A stretch of DNA of 64,000 bases from Coffea arabica (lineage: Eukaryota; Streptophyta; Magnoliopsida; Gentianales; Rubiaceae). Each line of letters starts with the position of its first letter. Within the stretch, counting starts at the first letter, position 1. Of this stretch, positions 23,170 through 33,994 are shown piece after piece. A model generated the notes under the pieces. It was not told the origin of the DNA. It saw nothing but the letters and a program-made list of their open reading frames with translations, and searched no databases. Where the stretch lies: positions 26,058,001 to 26,122,000 of the forward strand of contig NC_092312.1 of assembly GCF_036785885.1 (NCBI RefSeq). Direction: 5' to 3'. A program made the translations under genes and the position numbers.

Positions 23170-24582
23170 TGATAGAACGGTTATTTGGCGTATTTTGCAA
23201 TGTTATTTTGTCCTAATTTTGACTATTCACGGTGCTAAGAACTGAAATTCCACTCATATTCGACATTTGTGTGAATTGTAGGTGGTCGGCATAAAAAATG
23301 ATCTCGCGAGGCAAATTTCCAGAAGACCTTTGATTTCAGAGCGTGGCCACGCCTTGGAAAGTGAACAAAACCGAAAGCCGAACTGCGGTCCACGTGAACC
23401 GCGAGGAGCACGGGATTAAAACTCCAAAAGTCCCTTTGTTTCAATCAATTAGGTCACGTTTGAGAAGCTCCTGACGGCGGCTATATAAAGAATAAAAAGG
23501 GAGATTCAAGGACATCATCTACTTTAGGCTTTAATTTTCGTTCCCTAGCCGTCAGACGGCAGAGACCTTTTTCATTTTCGCTCTTGGTTTGGGCGCTTTT
23601 GACTCTTTTGTTTTTACTTTGGCTCTGTACAATTTCCGTTTGCTTGTGCGTATACTTTTGGGGCTTCAGTACAAACATCAAAGCGGAGACAAGGAAGACT
23701 TTTTCCTTTTTCTTTCTTCGATATTCAAATTATGTGATGTTTGCGCGGGTGTCTTCAATTAAACTACGCGGGATTGACACGATGAGGAGCGGCTAATTTC
23801 CTCCTCTACCCAAAGGTTAACGCGAGGGCGCGGTCCATAATATCTATGAGATCTAATCGAATTTTCATTATTTCTCCCAATTTATTGTTATTTGTGCGTT
23901 TCCTGAATTAATTGTTCATGGATATTTTATTAATTGAATATCAACGGCCGGGTATTTGATTTAATTTAATAGCCTACTGCCACGTTAATTAAATAGAATC
24001 CGTAATTGTTCATTTAGTTAACACCTCGTGGCAACCACCATAATTGGTTTTATGATGGAAAAATGCAAGATCTAGCTTAAATAAACCCTCTTAGCGTGTT
24101 TATTGGTTAGGGTTGGGTTCTTCTAGTTTTAATGCAATTGGGTAATTAAATTCCTACGGTCGTACCTAGGGTTGTTATCTAGTTAGGAAAGCAGCCAATG
24201 GTCGTACCTTGACTGTCGAAAAGGTAAGGAAGAATTTGTTGTTAGGGCTTATTGATAACTATAACCAACCTAGTGATGAATGGGTGAAATATCTTTGCAT
24301 TGATGATCATTTAATTGGACCGTGCCTGAGCAGTTGATCCTTTGGGTAGAACTTTCATTAATTGCAATTTTTAGTAAATTGTGCTTTGTGAGTTAGTTTT
24401 GAATTTTGTTTGTTTTATTTTTATTTTTATTTTCCTCCCATCAAAAACCCCTCCATACTCTGAACTCTAGAAGAAACGAATTATTCCCAGTCCCTGTAGA
24501 TTCGACCCTACTCACCGCTATATACAGAATTTGTAATTTTCTTGAGTAGGTATTTATTATTGCACAGGTTCGGCACCTGTCA
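23170..24582 (+). repeat. 3' LTR of the non-autonomous element
   Basis: This 1,413-bp LTR is closely similar to the 5' LTR and ends in CACCTGTCA followed by the target duplication TACAA. The palindrome GCGTGGCCACGC recurs at 23341-23352. Confidence 0.92.
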
Positions 24583-24609
24583 TACAACAAAGTGATTTTT
24601 GAAAATTTG

Positions 24610-24735
24610 GAAAATACAAGGATAAAATACAAGGAACCCCCTTATGATTTCGCGAAAAGACACCTTACCCCCTATCATTTTGAAACCTCCACATAAACAC
24701 TCTAAACTTCATAACTAAAGTTGAAATTGATTTGT
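24610..24735 (-). repeat. ~110-bp repeat, inverted relative to 43.3 kb
   Basis: The reverse complement (GTTTATGTGGAGGTTTCAAA, TAAGGTGTCTTTTCGCGAAA) is nearly the same as 43,318-43,432. It lies just outside the LTR element here and just outside the solo LTR there. The G-run units resemble those at window positions 66-135. Confidence 0.6.
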
Positions 24736-24848
24736 AACCGGGCGTGCGACCTAGTGTCGATGGATATGCGAGGTTCCTTTGAAAAGAAATTAAGTTTCAT
24801 TCCCAAGCTACCCTTCAATTGCTATATTTCATTCCCAAGCTACCTTTC

Positions 24849-25085
24849 ATGAAGGCTTTGCGGGCTACAACTGGAGCTGTTGTGTTTGCTGCTGTCTTGG
24901 TTCTTGTTAATTAGCATAGTAGCCAACAATGCCTCTGATAAGGCAGCAACACGAATTTTATTGACTAGAAACCTTAGCATTTTGACGCTGATAGCAAGTG
25001 AAACCGTCATCTTCCTCGGCGTCCTCCCAAGTACATTTCTATGAGCAAGAGAAGAGTGCCTAATGGACCTGATCCCATACATAAC
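24849..25085 (+). pseudogene. Unrecognised hydrophobic gene fragment with a frameshift
   Basis: From ATG 24849 the frame reads a hydrophobic stretch (TTGAVVFAAVLVLV), hits TAG, and continues one base shifted as SIVANNASDKAATRILL and then LIASETVIFLGVLPSTFL before TGA. Two likely membrane segments suggest a small piece of a membrane-protein gene. I do not recognise the family. It could be chance. Confidence 0.25.
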
Positions 25086-25102
25086 AGGTATCAAATTCTA
25101 TA

Positions 25103-25166
25103 TGCAGATCTTAACTAACATACTAATATGCAGCTCTTAACTAACATACTAATATGCAGCTCTTAA
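25103..25166. repeat. Short tandem repeat
   Basis: A 27-base unit containing CTTAACTAACATACTAATATG is repeated twice in full with a partial third copy. Confidence 0.75.
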
Positions 25167-25169
25167 TGC

Positions 25170-26480
25170 CATATTAACCTCTTTAGTGGCTGTGCAAGAA
25201 GTTAATAATTTGAAGTTGATGCTTGTTTTCTGAAGTGCTACATTTATATGATAATTTTAGTTGATATTTGGGGAATCAGAAACCTCGAACAAGTGATTGT
25301 ATGGATCACTTTCAATATGATCGTGAAATGATTTGAGGCCGATTTTTTAAGTTTATGTTCGACTCCTGCATGCAAAATTATACAAGGTCTCGATTCGGTT
25401 AGTCTTTGTCTATCTGATCTTTTTATGTTCCGTCTCTTTTGGAGAGCCAGAAGTTCCCAACTACCACCTAGTTGAGCATAAACATCACAAAGTTAAAGAA
25501 GATTCAGAAATCATTTGGCTTAGTTGTGGAAGAAAAAGCAAGTTAAAGAGGGCATGATACGCTAGAGCCTGTTTCAGTTGAAAGTCAAAATTGGGGTGGC
25601 TAGTCTAGGTAGTTCTTAGCCCTTCTTTGAATTGATCATCTGCCACCATATACACTTTTACCGTATTTCAGCTAGGCCAGTTGAGTGAATGCCTGTCACT
25701 CTTTGGTATCTCTCCCATGGATTTGTCTGGTTTTGGCAGCAATGTTCTTTGTATATATCTGTACGCAGTAAACAAAAACAAAAATGATATCGTGTCGGGG
25801 TATAAGAATAATAGTAATACTCGCATCATGAATTCGTTGTGCATCCACATTCTTCTTGTAATAAATCAACAAGTCATGTAGAAACTATGACTTGGTCAAG
25901 AATTTTACTCAGTTGTAAAGGTAGCCTTTTAACGATAAAGGAGGCCTGAAGTAATTTGTGATGTCTGTTTCTTTGCTTGTTTGTGTGTGTGGATGAGAGA
26001 CTGAGATGCACGTACAGAGCCTGGTTTAATAAAATTTCACTAACATTGGAAAAGAAAGTTTCTCTGCGCGCCTTGTTCATTTAACACGTTCAAATAATCT
26101 GCCTTCAATTGATCATCATAATGGTCGCGGTACAGAAGGGGATAAACATTTTGAAGGATTTCCTAATCGACTTTAGTGTTGATGCATGTTCAATCCAAAG
26201 TGGTGACGATTGCATTTGTGACTCACCGAACCCGCACGTACACGTCACGTGGCATCCGCCGTATTCTCAAATCCCGCCCAAGAATACAAGACATTATTTA
26301 ACTAGTCTAAACGTCAAAAGTACAAAATAATATAACTAAATAAAGTACGATACAAATGTCTATCAAAGGTAGTTTACGAATATCCAATAAGTTCGTATAA
26401 TTATTCTCGGATTGAAACAATAGAAAACGGATATAAATAAACTAACAACTAGAAGCAGCTAGCTTGCCAACTTCTATTCA
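25170..26480. other. Spacer without recognisable gene
   Basis: I see short open frames only, none with known motifs, splice structure or repeat homology in this window. Confidence 0.4.
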
Positions 26481-26487
26481 TTTAAAA

Positions 26488-26600
26488 TTAATGAAAGTCA
26501 TCCTCGGGGTCTTCTACATAAACCAACTCATATTCTTCAGAATCTGCAAGTATGGTAAAAAGTGGGTTGAGCGACAAATCGCTCAATAGGTAATATCTAC
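26488..26600 (-). other. Possible short terminal exon and palindrome of a retroelement relic
   Basis: On the minus strand a CTTGCAG acceptor precedes a short acidic frame (DSEEYELVYVEDPEDDFH) ending in TAA. Immediately 5' of it lies a perfect 8-bp palindrome, TTGAGCGA and TCGCTCAA around CAAA (26573-26592 approximately). Such acidic tails occur at the 3' end of some plant gypsy coding regions, but no other part is seen. Confidence 0.25.
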
Positions 26601-27000
26601 CCCTTTGTTGGATTATATACTCGTAACTTTATAGATACATATATATAGATACAAATCAAATTATTTGCGCATCGATCACATCCATAATTTCGAAAGCAAC
26701 GTCGTTTATAAAATAATCAGTAGTAACGAGTGGCAAGCAATTAAAAAGTATCTTATTGATAAATAAACATGAAAAATCATAAAGTCGTAAATCATTTCAT
26801 CTCAATTCACAAGTCTCTTCATATCCATCAATTCATATCAGTTCATAAGTCTCATTTCAGATCAGCTTATAAATTATTCCATATCAGCTCATAACAGGTG
26901 CATATAATGACCGACTACTCAATTTAGAGATTAAACCCCTTCTAAGTAGGTGATCAATAGGTTTCATGACTACCGATTGGTCTAATTTCATACATGGGTT

Positions 27001-27151
27001 AATCGACCGGACTTTATACCAGGCTACCATGACCGTGCCAATCGGCCGGACTTCATACCAGACTACCATGATTTTGTCAATCGGCCAGACTCTATACCAG
27101 GTTACCATGACTTTGTCAATCGGCTGGACTTTAGAACAGGTTATCATGACA
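27001..27151. repeat. 39-bp tandem repeat, about four units
   Basis: Units start at 27001, 27040, 27079 and 27118 (for example AATCGGCCGGACTTCATACC); the last is partial and a decayed unit precedes. The unit is a multiple of three. The minus strand is open through all copies and would encode a 13-residue repeat (types PIDKVMVTWYRV and PIGTVMVAWYKV). Confidence 0.85.
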
Positions 27152-27159
27152 ATTAGATA

Positions 27160-27820
27160 GGACTATACCCGCCACCGTTTATTCCATGTCTGTTTTGAGT
27201 TTTACCTGTCAAAAATTCATTCCACATGTCACATACATAGATCTTTGATTTCATAAAAGATTCAACTCGTTTGGTATATATCACATATCAAAACATTTCA
27301 AATAAGTGACATGGTCTATTTTTGTATGGTAAAAATATAGTTTTCATAAATATTTAAGTAAATCATTTAATCAAATACATTTCGAGTCATCACAACAAAA
27401 TAGGATTGACAACAAAAATTTCATTTTGCACCTTTGAAATCTCAGAAGGGTAAGTACCACTTACCTTTGTATGGCTGCTCGAGCAGGGCTACCTTAGGTC
27501 TTTTAAACTTGTCTCGTACCTATCAAATGCATAGGTTTTCTAATTAGTTGATATTTTCTGTAGATGCATAAATATACAAACTCTGAGTAAGCCGAAGATT
27601 CATGTTTAGACCCTTATATGAACCCTAGCAGCATTTTCCTAAATTGGATGATTTCTATTTTTTGGAAAGTTTCGTAAATCGGAAAGTTACTATTTTTAGA
27701 AAGTTTCTTAATTTGGAAAATTTTCCTTTTTGTAACACTTCATAATTTGGAAAGTTCTTCTTTTTGTGAAGTTTCCTAATTTAAAAGAAAATAATTATTC
27801 ATAATCATATTTATTATCTC
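27160..27820. other. Spacer before the gypsy element
   Basis: AT-rich; 27,640-27,780 holds four degenerate repeats of the type AATTTGGAAAGTT(T/C)TTxTTTTT. No gene is seen. Confidence 0.4.
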
Positions 27821-27826
27821 GACTAT

Positions 27827-29746
27827 TGACGAATGTTTACTACAATTGCAAGTTAAATCCGAATTTATACCCGTTTGACTGCAAGTATACAGGCAAAAAT
27901 CGTAATGTAGGGTATGTATCGGGTCGATCCCACGAGAAGCAACTTAAACAATTACTAGATCCTAATTTACTCTATTATTTAGACTCACAATATATTTGAG
28001 CAGAAAATTCAGAATTAAATCTGACTACAATCTTTTTACTATCTAAAATCCTTAGTTAGATAATTGCAATATCACAAATGGAGAAAAATTTACCAAATAC
28101 TTGAATCTAGGGATGTAAATTCCACTTATGACACAAATGATTCAAATGAATGAATTAACACTTGTTACTACTCTTGTTTAACCAGGGATTCATTTCCAAA
28201 ATTGCCAAAACTTCATCCTCATGATAAAATTGGTCTAAAACAGTTTAGTTTTTGCTAATCTCTTCGTGAAAACTGAAACTACTCTTGTTCATGCATGAAA
28301 TGCAGATTTAATCCACTTGAATGTATTTCTATTCTCATGAATATACAACTCAAACTCCACTCATGTTATTCCATTGTTTTAATCATTTCTCAATGAGTAA
28401 TAACAACTATAAACCTGCTATTGGTGATCAAACATACACAAGTAGACAAGTTAATACAAGATACAACAAGTATAAATCATATTCAATTCATATCACTTGG
28501 CCATAAGTTTCATCTACTCCCTAAATATAGAAATTTAGCTACTCATTGATGATATACTAATCAAACTTATAACTTCATTAATGAAAAACATCTCAGTTTA
28601 CAAGAACAAGAAAGATACAGAAAAGTTTAGCCAAGTAATGGTGAAGCCCTTCAAGAATCTGCTATGTCTTGTACTAGATGATTACAAGATGAAGCCTCCA
28701 AGTGTTCCTGCAAAATTTACTAGCTAGAGAGATTTAGGTATCAGAAAATCTGGCTACGTATGATGATCTGACCTCCCTTGTTTCTCTGCATAAAAACTGT
28801 TCAAAAACTCCTTTTCCACTGATCAAATTTCCACCTCTTGATTCCCAAATCTCAAATTTTGTTAATATAGTCAATAACAAAGGTTTTTGACTTGACAATA
28901 AGCCATATTGTCTGCCCTTTTGTCTTCTGAAACATGTGCACCGAATTCCCTTCCAACTTATAGCTGGAAAGTAGTCTGAACACGAGAAATGGCTGAGCAA
29001 ATTGTAGAATTTCGGCTATAAAACGTGCCTACACAAAACGCGGCTTGGAGTCGCATTTTGTCAACTCGCGTTTTCAACTCCGTGAAATTGGCCTCTCTTC
29101 AACTGTGATTTTCTCTATGATGGAAGCCGAACTAACTTTTGTACAAAACACAAAAATTGTAGCTCTTTGTGTTAGTTTTACAATGCTTGAGGAATCATCC
29201 AAATTGGAGCTTTGGAGCCTGATATATGATCAAAATACTATCACCTAGTCAAACCTTTGTTTCAATTTTCGACCATAGAATACAGCTTCAGCATTTCGAC
29301 TTTTTGTCCATGAAAACAGCAGAATTGGATTTCGATATCTCATACCAATTGTAGGTCTCTTTCTTAGCTTTAAAATGGTATAAAGATCACCTCAATCCGA
29401 TAAGTGTAGCTCCAGATATAGTCGAAATATCAAAGAGTGTCAAAACTGTCTTGAACTGCATTTCTTCACTTAAACGTTTTTCACTTCATTTCTTTTTTAA
29501 CCACTTGAATTCATCACCAATTATCTACTTTTCACCTCATTTGACATCCTTTGGTGATTGAATCATTAATCCTGCAAGAAAATGAAATTTTTACAATTAA
29601 AATCAATAGAAATACAATATTAGCTACTTTTATAAAAAATGTATATTTTTACCAAAATCTAGTTATTTTAGTTATAAAACTAAATAATCAAAACCAAAAT
29701 TAACTAATGAAATACACTTAAAAATACGTAAAATGAACCCTTATCA
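27827..29746 (-). repeat. 3' LTR of the gypsy element
   Basis: This 1.92-kb LTR pairs with 39495-41389. It contains the hairpin AAAACGCGGC and GTCGCATTTT at 29035-29059. Small indels separate the two LTRs (for example near 28,190 and 28,430), so the insertion is not young. Confidence 0.92.
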
Positions 29747-29786
29747 AATACCCCTACACTTGAACCATTGCTTGTCCTCAAACAAT
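29747..29786 (-). promoter_or_regulatory. Polypurine tract with AGGA-loop hairpin (gypsy)
   Basis: On the minus strand ATTGTTTG and CAAGCAAT form an 8-bp stem with one G-U pair around the loop AGGA. Six bases later GTGTAGGGGTATT leads directly into the LTR start TGATAAGGG. Confidence 0.75.
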
Positions 29787-29799
29787 AAGAAATACCAAC

Positions 29800-30825
29800 A
29801 AACAATGATTCAAAATTTATATTATTATTTTTTTTGATAAATATATATGCTCAAATCAATTTCATTTCCTTGAATCAAGGTAAATAACCATTATGTGATC
29901 TTTCAATTATCCTCAAATATTCATAATATCAAGCAAAGAAGAGCCAAATATATCATAATTTTACTAATTCAACTCAATTTCTCATTTTTACCCAATTTTG
30001 ATAAGCAAGCAACTCGTATAATCAATAAAGATACTAACTAATCTCAAGATCAACTTCTTATTTTTCTTAAAGAGGGATTTATTCTCTTTCTTTCTTTCTC
30101 TTTATATATACACATATATATATTAGAGCTAAATACTACTTAAGTTTTGAAAAATGCCTTTTGATGCAAAAAATTGACATTTTTAGATGAAAATCGCCGG
30201 TTACTCAACATTTCACATACTCAAGTTGCTTTTCATACTCTTAATTCAAGTACCGTTCTACACGAAAGTCGACATTTGTAGATGAAGCTCCCGGTTACTA
30301 AGTACAAGAACCATTGGAGTAGAATAATTCTTATTCACAATTTTTTTCTAAATTTTTTTTCAAACACAGAGATAAATAACATTCCCTCAAAAGAATAATC
30401 ATGAGAAGAGTGATGCAATTATTGATCATATTAATTTCTTAACTTATAAAATCAAATCAAAAAAAGAAATTTCATCAAAATATGCAAAATATAGGCATAA
30501 TTTTCTCCACTTTACTAGATATACTTTCCTATAGATGTAAGAATTAAAATCACATAACAATCATTTCCAAATTAACTGAGAAAAGAAGTTTCAAAACCAC
30601 ATATATCTATTTCAAAAAGGCTAAGTGACAAAATTTTATTTATTTATTTATGATTATTATATATATATGTATAAGGTTTTGAAAAAATTTTGACAGAGTC
30701 TCCCCTTAAAAATGGACTAAACTCCCTGCCAGCAAACCATAAGAAACAAAATTAAAGCACAAGAAATATTTCCAATAACATAACCAACCTCAAACACAAC
30801 TAAAATCACAAGTACTACACATATT
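29800..30825. other. Non-coding internal region of the gypsy element
   Basis: AT-rich, with no credible coding sequence, between the polypurine tract and the second hairpin. Confidence 0.5.
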
Positions 30826-30826
30826 T

Positions 30827-30864
30827 CTCCCCCACACTTAAAATACACGTTGTTCTCAATGTGT
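30827..30864 (-). promoter_or_regulatory. Internal hairpin plus G-run (gypsy)
   Basis: On the minus strand ACACATTG and CAACGTGT form an 8-bp stem with one mismatch around AGAA, then AAGTGTGGGGGAG follows. It lies about 1.1 kb before the 3' LTR, comparable with the internal copy of the smaller element. Confidence 0.65.
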
Positions 30865-31228
30865 AGGGAAAGAAAGAAACAAAAGAAGAAAAGAAAAGAA
30901 AGAAATACTTCCCAAGGCAATGGCTGAGATCCTTATCAGCCACTAATTACGAACCACTGCCAAAATATAAGTACTTACCAAATAGAAAACAGAAAAATAA
31001 AATGAAGTTAAACAGCAAATGTTCCACAAGTTAAAACAATAGGCAAGCAAATCCGGAAACAAAAGATAGCATCTGCAGTGTGCCAAGTCAGTCATCCCCC
31101 CCGGCATCATCGTCATCCTCTGCATCACGAGTGGGCGGTGGATGAATGCCCAAATGATCTTCAATTCGGCTGAGACGATTCCAAATGTCAACAAACTGGT
31201 ATGCAAAGTCATCCATATGGTCAAAAAG

Positions 31229-32316
31229 TCACTGCCAATTAGTCTGTGGCAGAGGAGGAGGTGGTGCTGCAGTAGAAGGTCCAGCTTCATCGTGATCATG
31301 TCTAGCCTTCTGTCTCCGCTCTTGAATAGGTCGTGGAATATTCCCCGTGCCAATACCAGGCCGACGAAGAGTAGTGATAGACAATTCAGCTCTTGGTGGA
31401 ACATTTTCCCGCCTCATGCCTTCCAACCGAACCTCAAAACGCGGGAAGATCAAAGTCAGTAGACGAGAAAATAATAAATTGAAAGAAGTTGTCTTACGCC
31501 TCACCGTAGACCGAATATGGCTAATGATGATGTTAGCAAGTGAAATTCGAGCATACGGAGAAGTCCGGTTGTGGAACTTGTAATCAAGGAAGTAGATATC
31601 GCTCTTGCCAACCTCCGTGTGCTCCGCCTTTTTAGGAATGACATTGTGAGCCATCATATAAATGATAAGACGATGACGAGGTTCGAAAACATTCGTCAAT
31701 ATAGTCTCCTTCCTGGTAGAGCGAAAATGTTGGTACTCGAAACCGAACCTAGTCATGGCCAACAAGGGATCCCACTTCCTATTTGGGGGAATAAACTCCT
31801 TTTTCAAATCTACTGATGTCCTTCATCCATACATCCCAAAATAGCAGCCAAGTCTTGATGTGACAAAACGATTCATCTCCCACGCACCCATGACTCAACC
31901 ATTTCACCACTGTGACGCGCCTTACTTTCAATATTGGCGTAAAACTCTCGCACCAAGTCGGGGCAATAATGGTCTGGTAGGGTGAGAATCGAAGCCCATC
32001 CAAACTGAGCAAAAGCCACTGAGATGTGATACATCATCTCAACCGGTGGACTCACGTGCATCTCAAATAAGAACTCCAAATTAACATGCTCCTCATGCCA
32101 TTCTTGATTCCTATGATTATTAAATCTAGCATTGTCAAAAACAAATCTCGCCGCTCCACGAGAGGTACCCTCACCAGGCTGTTGGCTAACAGATAGAGGA
32201 GAAGGTGACGTCTCCTCAGTCGCTTCCATCTCCTCATTAGCCTCCCTCTCATCGCTGTTAGAGGAGGAATATATTACTTTTCTTTCCCTTAGCATAGTAC
32301 CTAAAAAAAATTGCAA
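31229..32316 (-). pseudogene. Extra coding region 3' of pol (plant transposon-protein type)
   Basis: From ATG 32316 the frame runs 147 codons with an acidic/Ser start, a middle containing DLVREFYANI and ends WVRGR before a TGA at 31873-31875. After further stops another frame (31807-31229) carries RLIIYMMAHNVIPKK, SDIYFLDY and a Pro-rich tail (AAPPPPLPQ). The FYANI and VRGR motifs followed by a helix-rich region resemble the 'putative plant transposon protein' domain common in plant genomes; that family assignment is from memory. In Athila elements an envelope-position coding region sits here, but I see no signal peptide or transmembrane helix. Confidence 0.6.
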
Positions 32317-32319
32317 TTA

Positions 32320-33925
32320 TTCACATGTACTAGGACAAAATTCATAATTGGGCAATAAATATCCTGAATTGATCCAAATAATTCTCAAATTCATTTCTTA
32401 AAGCTATAAATCATCCAATAACTTACTTATAGAACCATACAAGAAGAAACATATTTTATGCCAAAAATTGACCAAAATCACCAATTTAAGCAAGATATGT
32501 AACAAGTATAACTCAATCAATGAAAATAGCATCAATCATAATTATAACAATCTATAATTAATAACAATAATGTGCAATTAGTTATAACCATGGTTAAATC
32601 AAAATTCAACTAATTAACTCACAAAATCAACCAAATTACTCACTAGACACAATGCACATGCTAAAACATCATCAACTAGCCATTATTAACCATAATTTTT
32701 TTATCACCAATGGCTTAAAAACATCCTAAACCCATTTTCGAATTTTCTCCAAATATAGCAATTGTGAATTTTAAAGCACTAATAAACCAACAAATTGCAG
32801 CATTTAAACAAATTGACATGCTTGAACAATCTTAATAAGCATAAATGAAGGCAAAAACATCCATATATATCATCAAAATTTCGAAATTAAAAGATGTCAG
32901 AAAGCTCACGAAATTGAAAAACATGAACTTCTAAAATACGAAATTTTGATGAAGAAACTTACCTCAATCACGTAGAAGGATGTTTGGTGATGCTAAATAT
33001 GTGAAAAACCCTATGAAATACCTTTCAATTGACCTCCAATTGAAGAATTTAGAATTCAAAAAGCCTAGCCTTCAATCCCTTAAAAACTGAATTTTAGGTG
33101 TTTTTCTTGGATTCTAATCGGTTAGAAAGGTTGTATGATGCCCAATAGGTGTTGGGTTGATGTTTTCTAGCAAGATTATGGAGTAAAAATGAAGATTGGT
33201 GGCTTGGGGGTGAAAGGAAGAGGAAAAAAAACGCGACTTTGGTTTGCAAGGGAAGAAGAAAAATGAAGGGAAATCGCGTTTTCGAAGCTTATGAACGTCC
33301 TCAGAAAATGCGACTCACAAAAATGCGCCATCCAGCCGTGTTTTTTGAAGTCGCGTTTCTTCACAAAACCTGCAGAATAAAAAACACGACTATGCTGAAA
33401 AATGCAACTTCATGTCGCATTTTATGAAGGCACGTTTTTGGTTTCTGATCCAGGCGCGAAAACGCAATTTTGTAGAAAACGTGACTTTCTGTCACGTTTT
33501 AAAGGCGCGTTTTCTTCAGTATAGGTGTAGAATTGAAAACTCACCCATAGGAAATGCGACTCCAAGGCGCCTTTTCAGGCCAGGTGCGTTTTCTTCTGCG
33601 AAATTTTTGCAGAAATTCAACTTGGAAAAATTACCATTGGTATCCCAATCACTCAAAATGCATCATAGATCATTTGTTTGCAAATTTTATCAATGAATGC
33701 ACATGTAAAACAATGAAAGCGTGTATTTTACCCCCTTTTAACGGATCAAATACACCTTTAACGCAAATTAAAGGATTGAGTTGTTGGATCAAATTTCGCC
33801 TTTTTCACCTCAAATGGTCATCTTTGCTTCCATTTGTCAACCCTATAATACAAAAACAACAAATTAACTAAAATACGTGTGTTAAACACAAAATCATACC
33901 AAATTAACACATATAACATAAACAT
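32320..33925. other. Untranslated region between integrase and the extra coding region
   Basis: The part at 33,230-33,600 is unusual: GCGAC, GTCGC and CGCGTTTT words recur about a dozen times, including two hairpins with 10-bp arms and 5-base loops (33399-33423 and 33476-33500) of the same design as one in each LTR. The rest is AT-rich. No coding sequence is credible. Confidence 0.6.
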
Positions 33926-33926
33926 T

Positions 33927-33940
33927 GGATTGCCTCCCAA
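33927..33940 (-). promoter_or_regulatory. GGGAGGCAA box after integrase
   Basis: On the minus strand TTGGGAGGCAATCC lies 55 bases after the integrase stop, preceded by GAGCCAACGAC and TATAAACAAAAGCG. It is the counterpart of the box at 21427-21439. Confidence 0.6.
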
Positions 33941-33994
33941 TTAACGCTTTTGTTTATAGTCGTTGGCTCGATTCACAAGTTCAGATTCTCAAAT

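Larger units (their letters stand above)
18836..24582 (+). mobile_element. Complete non-autonomous LTR retroelement (LARD-like)
   Basis: The 5,747-bp element has LTRs at 18836-20256 and 23170-24582. Both begin TGATAGAACGG and end CACCTGTCA, and the element is flanked by the 5-bp target duplication TACAA (18831-18835 and 24583-24587). The internal part is only 2.9 kb: primer site, one 342-codon frame, a long non-coding region and a polypurine tract. No protease, reverse transcriptase, RNase H or integrase is present, so it must be moved in trans. Its primer site, post-coding box, hairpins and terminal bases match those of the large gypsy element at 27.8-41.4 kb. Confidence 0.93.

Noticed and set aside
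31142..32347. Plus-strand frames across the extra gypsy coding region
   Set aside because: They are antisense shadows of the minus-strand coding region, which carries the recognisable motifs.
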